NCBI RefSeq assembly: GCF_017916295.1
Contig: NZ_JAFMSS010000001.1
Span: 496,001 to 560,000 of the forward strand
DNA from: Rubellimicrobium arenae
GTDB lineage: Bacteria > Pseudomonadota > Alphaproteobacteria > Rhodobacterales > Rhodobacteraceae
Reading direction: 5' to 3'
Length of the DNA stretch: 64,000 nt
The translations under genes were made by a program, and so were the position numbers. Positions 60,379-64,000 of the stretch are shown in pieces. The notes under the pieces are model-generated. The model worked only from the letters and a program-made list of their open reading frames with translations. It made no database searches and had not been told where the DNA came from. Position 1 is the stretch's first letter. Each line of letters begins with the position of its first letter.

Positions 60379-61527
60379 ATGCTAGCCGCCGACTACAGAG
60401 GGCCGCGCCGTGTCCGGGCCGACCACAAGCCCATGCCGACGATCCAGCACCCCCGGGACGCCATCGTGCGCGTCACACGATCCTGCATCTGCGGCTCGGA
60501 CCTGCATCTCTACAACGGTCTCGTCCCCGATACCCGCGTGGGCATGACCTTTGGCCACGAGTTCACCGGGATCGTGGAGGAGGTCGGCGCCGAGGTCGGC
60601 AACCTGAATCCGGGCGACCACGTCATCGTGCCCTTCAACATCGCCTGCGGGCAATGTCACTTCTGCAAGCAGGGCCTTTATGGCAACTGCCACGAATCCA
60701 ACGCGCAGGCGACGGCGGTCGGTGGCATCTTCGGCTATTCGCACACCGCCGGCGGCTATGACGGCGGGCAGGCGCAATACGTCCGGGTCCCCTATGCCGA
60801 CTTCGGACCCACCCTCATTCCGGATGGCATGGACATCGAGGATGCCGTCCTGCTGACGGACGTCGTGCCCACCGGCTACCAGGCGGCCGAGATGGCCGGC
60901 ATCCAGCGCGGCGACACGGTCGTGGTCTTCGGAGCCGGTCCGGTCGGGATCATGGCCGCCCGCTGCGCGTGGCTGTTCGGAGCGGGCCGGGTGATCGTGA
61001 TCGACTACCTGCACTACCGGCTCGAGTTCGCGCGGGCCTATGCGCCGGCCGAGGTCTACGACTTCCGCGAGATCGACGACATGGCGGTCTTCATCAAGAA
61101 GCAGACCGACTCGCTTGGCGCTGACGTCTGCATCGACGCGGTCGGGGCGGACGCGTCCGGCAACATCCTGCATACGCTGTTCGGGAAGAAGATCCCGATC
61201 GAGGCCGGGTCCGCCCTGCCCCTCCATTGGGCGATCAACTCGGTCAAGAAGGGCGGCATCGTGTCGGTGGTCGGCGTCTACGGGCCGACGGGCAACATGA
61301 TCCCCATCGGCAACGTCGTGAACAAGGGCATCACGATCCGGGCCAACCAAGCCTCGGTCAAGCGGCTCCTGCCCCGCCTGATCGAACATGTCCAGGCGGG
61401 CCGCATCAATCCCAAGGCCCTCATCACCCACCGAGTGCCGCTCGAGGACGTGTCCGACGCCTACCACATGTTCTCGTCCAAGCTCGACGGCTGCATCAAG
61501 CCGGTGCTGCTGCCCAACGGCGTCTGA
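60379..61527 (+). CDS. Zinc-dependent alcohol dehydrogenase
   Basis: 382-residue MDR-superfamily enzyme. Catalytic zinc ligands in RSCICGSDLHLYNG and FGHEFTGIVEEVG; structural zinc Cys cluster CGQCHFCKQGLYGNC; NAD site VVFGAGPVGIMAARCAWLFGA. It resembles glutathione-independent formaldehyde/threonine-type dehydrogenases with an extended C-terminal part. ATG at 60379 behind GGAGGAGTCCATC. Followed after 18 bases by a small membrane-anchored protein that probably shares its transcript. Confidence 0.9.
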   Translation: MLAADYRGPRRVRADHKPMPTIQHPRDAIVRVTRSCICGSDLHLYNGLVPDTRVGMTFGHEFTGIVEEVGAEVGNLNPGDHVIVPFNIACGQCHFCKQGLYGNCHESNAQATAVGGIFGYSHTAGGYDGGQAQYVRVPYADFGPTLIPDGMDIEDAVLLTDVVPTGYQAAEMAGIQRGDTVVVFGAGPVGIMAARCAWLFGAGRVIVIDYLHYRLEFARAYAPAEVYDFREIDDMAVFIKKQTDSLGADVCIDAVGADASGNILHTLFGKKIPIEAGSALPLHWAINSVKKGGIVSVVGVYGPTGNMIPIGNVVNKGITIRANQASVKRLLPRLIEHVQAGRINPKALITHRVPLEDVSDAYHMFSSKLDGCIKPVLLPNGV

Positions 61528-61545
61528 TATCCCAGGAGGAGAGCC

Positions 61546-62133
61546 ATGACCTCGACCTATCTCACGCGGCCACAGGCCATCGATCCCGCCACCGTGACCG
61601 GCTGGGGCGTGGACGCCGATCCCCGCAACGATCCCACCTATCCCATCCGTGAGCGATCGGGCGATCCGGGTCCGGGCAAGGTGTGGGACCGTCCGACGCA
61701 GCAGCACCCCCAGGTCGAGGTGCTCCGCTCCATCGAGCATAACCGTCTTCCCGCGGTGGTCGGCACGTCGACGCCGCCCAGTGGCCTTAGCGGCATGATG
61801 CGCCGGGCCGCCTTCCATTACAGCGAGTCCGACTGGACCCATTGGCTGATGCTGCTGGGTGCCGACCGGGTGAACATGGTGGAGGGGATCGTGACGGACC
61901 TTGCCCGAGGCAAGGTTCCCAACATTCCGGCCGAGATGGGCGTTCGGGCGGCATGGAAGCACGACCGGACGGCTCTTGTCACGAAGGCAGCCGTGACCGT
62001 CGCGGTCTCCGCTCTGGCCATCGCGCTGCTGCGGCAGCGGCAACACCGTCAGCGTCCGCACGATGTTCGGCCTGTGCACGGACGTGCCGGCGGCGGTCGC
62101 GAGCGGAGGGCGCTCGCCGGCTCCACCACCTGA
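61546..62133 (+). CDS. Unknown protein with C-terminal membrane segment, ADH-linked
   Basis: 195-residue protein of no named family. N-terminal part is Pro/Asp-rich (YLTRPQAIDPATVTGWGVDA, DPTYPIRERSGD), then a conserved-looking block (VVGTSTPPSGLSGMMRRAAF, WTHWLMLLGADRVNMVEG, GKVPNIPAEMG) and one hydrophobic segment KAAVTVAVSALAIALL followed by a basic tail. An excellent AGGAGGAG precedes the ATG. Close spacing (18 bases) to the zinc dehydrogenase suggests a linked role, perhaps membrane anchoring. The last ~25 residues are Arg-rich and may be less conserved. Confidence 0.7.
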   Translation: MTSTYLTRPQAIDPATVTGWGVDADPRNDPTYPIRERSGDPGPGKVWDRPTQQHPQVEVLRSIEHNRLPAVVGTSTPPSGLSGMMRRAAFHYSESDWTHWLMLLGADRVNMVEGIVTDLARGKVPNIPAEMGVRAAWKHDRTALVTKAAVTVAVSALAIALLRQRQHRQRPHDVRPVHGRAGGGRERRALAGSTT

Positions 62134-62162
62134 GCAGGTTCGGGCAGAGCCGACGCGCAAGG

Positions 62163-62199
62163 GGCCCGGCTGGCCCGGCAAAGCCGGGCTGACGGGGCC
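62163..62199. terminator. Hairpin between convergent genes
   Basis: Inner stem GCCCGGC (62173-62179) / GCCGGGC (62183-62189) with an AAA loop, and outer stem GGCCC (62163-62167) / GGGCC (62195-62199). It lies between the ADH-linked gene and the end of the oligopeptide ATPase gene. Confidence 0.6.
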
Positions 62200-62202
62200 T
62201 CC

Positions 62203-63249
62203 TCACCGGCTGGCGACCTGCTCCTGCATCGCACGCCGGCGGCTCGCCTTCCGCTCCACCCGGGCCCGGATGGCGTCAAGATTGGTCACCGGGGTCGCTG
62301 CAAACAGCGTGCGTGTGTAGGCGTGCTGGGGATCGGCGAACACCGCATCCCGCGACCCGCGTTCGACCACCTCGCCCCGCAGCATGACCATCACATCGTC
62401 GGCGATGTGGCGCACCACCGAAAGGTCGTGGCTGATGAAGACGTAGGTCAGGCCGAACTCCTTCTGCAGGTCGGCCAGCAGATTGAGCACCTGCGCCTGC
62501 ACCGACAGGTCCAGGGCCGAGACCGGCTCATCAAGCACGAGGATCGCCGGGTTGACCATCAGCGCACGGGCGATTGCGATACGTTGCCGCTGCCCGCCCG
62601 AGAACATGTGGGGATAACGGTCGAAGTGTTCGGGAAGGAGGCCGACCTTCTCGAGCATTCCGCGCGCGCGGTCGCGACGCTCGGCGGCGGGGAGGTCGGT
62701 ATTGAGCTCCAGTGGTTCCATCAGCACGTTGCCGATCTTCTGGCGCGGGTTCAACGAGCCATGCGGGTTCTGGAACACGATCTGCACCCGGGACCGCAAG
62801 TCCCGCGGCGGTCGCCCGCCCGAGATCTGCACCGGACGCCCCTCGATCAGGAGCGTGCCGGTGGTCGGCGGATCGATCAGCGTGATGATGCGCGCCAGCG
62901 TGGACTTGCCGCAGCCACTCTCTCCGACGATGGCCAGCGTCTTGCCGCGCGCGACCGAGAAATCAACCCCGCGGACGGCGTGGACCGTCTTGCGGCCTCC
63001 GAAGAAGCCCCCGCTCACGTGGTAGTCTCGGGTGATCCCCCGTCCTTCGAGCACGATGTCTCCGCCGGGACCGGGACCATTTCGAACCGGTGCCCCCTCG
63101 ACCGGCCGACGCCCGGCCTGATCGGGGCGGGCCTGGGACGGTTCCGCATGAGCGGGCTCGACACCCTGCTGCGACTCGACCCCAGGGCCGATGCCGTCGG
63201 CGGCGGTCGTGGCGCGCTGTCCCGGAGTGTCGTCGTCGCGCCCGTTCAT
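62203..63249 (-). CDS. Peptide/nickel-type ABC ATPase (DppF/OppF-like)
   Basis: 348-residue ATPase. A ~60-residue Pro/Gly-rich extension precedes the usual start (IVLEGRGITRDYHVSGGFFGG). Motifs: Walker A GESGCGKST (~112), Q-loop IVFQNPHGSLNPRQKIG, signature FSGGQRQRI, Walker B ILVLDEPVSALD, switch His FISHDLSVV, and the oligopeptide C-terminal segment DPQHAYTRTLFAATP. Overlaps the other ATPase by ATGA. The two ATPases would energise a dipeptide/oligopeptide or nickel importer whose channel genes lie beyond the window. Confidence 0.9.
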   Translation of the reverse strand: MNGRDDDTPGQRATTAADGIGPGVESQQGVEPAHAEPSQARPDQAGRRPVEGAPVRNGPGPGGDIVLEGRGITRDYHVSGGFFGGRKTVHAVRGVDFSVARGKTLAIVGESGCGKSTLARIITLIDPPTTGTLLIEGRPVQISGGRPPRDLRSRVQIVFQNPHGSLNPRQKIGNVLMEPLELNTDLPAAERRDRARGMLEKVGLLPEHFDRYPHMFSGGQRQRIAIARALMVNPAILVLDEPVSALDLSVQAQVLNLLADLQKEFGLTYVFISHDLSVVRHIADDVMVMLRGEVVERGSRDAVFADPQHAYTRTLFAATPVTNLDAIRARVERKASRRRAMQEQVASR

Positions 63250-64000
63250 GACGCACCTCCCGCGCTCTGGTCCATGTAGTCCCTCACGGTGGACAGGCGG
63301 CGGCCCGTGGCATTCTCAGGCAAGGCCGACAGCAGCGCCCTCGTATACGGGTTCTGCGGCGCCTCGAACAGGTTCAGCACGGAAGCTTCCTCCATCTTGC
63401 GGCCCTGATATTGCACCACCACGCGGTCGGCGGTCTCGGCCACGACGCCCATGTCATGGGTGATCAGGATGAGCGCCATCCCATGCTCCTCCTGCAGGGA
63501 AAGCAGAAGGTCCAGGATCTGCTTCTGGATCGTCACATCGAGCGCCGTCGTCGGCTCGTCGGCGATGAGGAGCGTCGGGTTGCAGGCGATCGCCATGGCG
63601 ATCATCACGCGCTGGCATTGCCCGCCGGACAACTGATGCGGATAGCTACGGAGCTTGTCCGCAGGTTCGGGCAGCCCCACGGCTGTCAGGAGTTCGACGG
63701 CGCGCGTCCTCGCTGACCGGCCCGTCATGCCGAGATGCAACCGCAGCACCTCCTCGATCTGGAAACCGACGGTGTAACAGGGATTCAGGCTGGCCATCGG
63801 CTCCTGGAAGATCATTGTGATCTCGCGGCCGATGATGGCGCGGCGCTCGGAATCGCTGAGGGTCTTCAGGTCACGCCCGGCAAAGCTCATCACGTCGGCG
63901 GTGACGGTGGCGGTGTCGGGCAACAGCCCCATGACGGCCAGCATGGCCACCGACTTGCCCGACCCGCTCTCGCCGACGATGGCCAGCACCTCCCCCCGGT
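63246..64000 (-). CDS. Peptide/nickel-type ABC ATPase (DppD/OppD-like), 5' partial
   Basis: The frame runs off the right edge of the window, so the N-terminus is missing; the GTG near 63989 is internal, just before the Walker A loop VGESGSGKSVAML. Further motifs: IFQEPMASLNPCYTVG, signature LSGGQCQRV (Cys where Arg is usual), ADEPTTALDVTIQKQILDL, ITHDMGVVAE and FEAPQNPYTRALLSALP. It is the partner of the DppF-like ATPase encoded directly downstream through an ATGA overlap. Confidence 0.9.
   Translation of the reverse strand, partial: RGEVLAIVGESGSGKSVAMLAVMGLLPDTATVTADVMSFAGRDLKTLSDSERRAIIGREITMIFQEPMASLNPCYTVGFQIEEVLRLHLGMTGRSARTRAVELLTAVGLPEPADKLRSYPHQLSGGQCQRVMIAMAIACNPTLLIADEPTTALDVTIQKQILDLLLSLQEEHGMALILITHDMGVVAETADRVVVQYQGRKMEEASVLNLFEAPQNPYTRALLSALPENATGRRLSTVRDYMDQSAGGAS

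Overview
The window is high-GC DNA (about two-thirds G+C by eye) with tightly packed genes, many ATGA/TGATG stop-start overlaps, GTG starts, Tat-type signals on solute-binding proteins and a very large share of ABC importers. Together with ChoX-, FrcABC-, RhaSTPQ- and UgpC-type transporters this points to an alphaproteobacterium, most likely a Rhodobacterales/Paracoccaceae-type soil or marine organism; the genus cannot be told from the sequence. I see no rRNA, tRNA, CRISPR array, insertion sequence or phage gene.

Layout. (1) 1-3564: 3' end of a type VI secretion cargo locus: a PAAR-like (DUF4150) toxin with an HNH-like tail, a SUKH-type immunity protein, a DUF3396 immunity-family protein and a TIGR02270 HEAT-like protein, overlapping or closely spaced. 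(2) 3625-7709 (minus): FrcABC-like sugar importer with a phytanoyl-CoA-dioxygenase-like enzyme at its head. (3) 8171-10880: Nudix hydrolase, Gfo/Idh/MocA oxidoreductase and TIM-barrel sugar isomerase. (4) 11304-15202: a small orphan ORF, GNAT acetyltransferase, PPK2 polyphosphate kinase, metallo-beta-lactamase-fold hydrolase. (5) 15364-23290: a divergent glycan locus, an ADP-ribosylglycohydrolase-like protein on one side and, on the other, a complete MalFGK-type importer plus a GH172 (DUF2961) protein. (6) 23721-28314: orphan iron-binding protein, DUF72 protein, beta-helix/LamG protein, DUF2934 protein.

(7) 28386-42464 is the centrepiece: thirteen genes diverge from one control region beside a GntR/FCD regulator. 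The minus arm encodes an iron-type alcohol dehydrogenase, a RhaSTPQ-like importer, an aldo/keto reductase, the L-fucose mutarotase FucU and a fuconolactonase-like amidohydrolase. The plus arm encodes the regulator, a UxaA-type sugar-acid dehydratase, a GMC oxidoreductase, an SDR and a GldA-like dehydrogenase. Read together they form a non-phosphorylating L-fucose (or stereochemically similar sugar) route: uptake, mutarotation, oxidation to lactone, hydrolysis, dehydration, second oxidation. Between the divergent starts lies a perfect 15-bp inverted repeat whose arms are themselves near-palindromes, very likely the operator pair.

(8) 42559-45203: orphan choline-binding protein and M19 dipeptidase. 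(9) 45354-56521: a MalT-like LuxR regulator facing an eight-gene operon with a hydantoin-racemase-like protein, a polyamine-type ABC importer, a HyuA-like hydantoinase/oxoprolinase subunit without a HyuB partner, and two tandem DUF917 (S-methyl-thiohydantoin desulfurase family) paralogues; probably a hydantoin or thiohydantoin utilisation unit. (10) 56818-64000: nitroreductase-family protein, oligopeptidase B, zinc alcohol dehydrogenase with a small membrane-anchored partner, and two Dpp/Opp-type ATPases, the last cut by the window edge.
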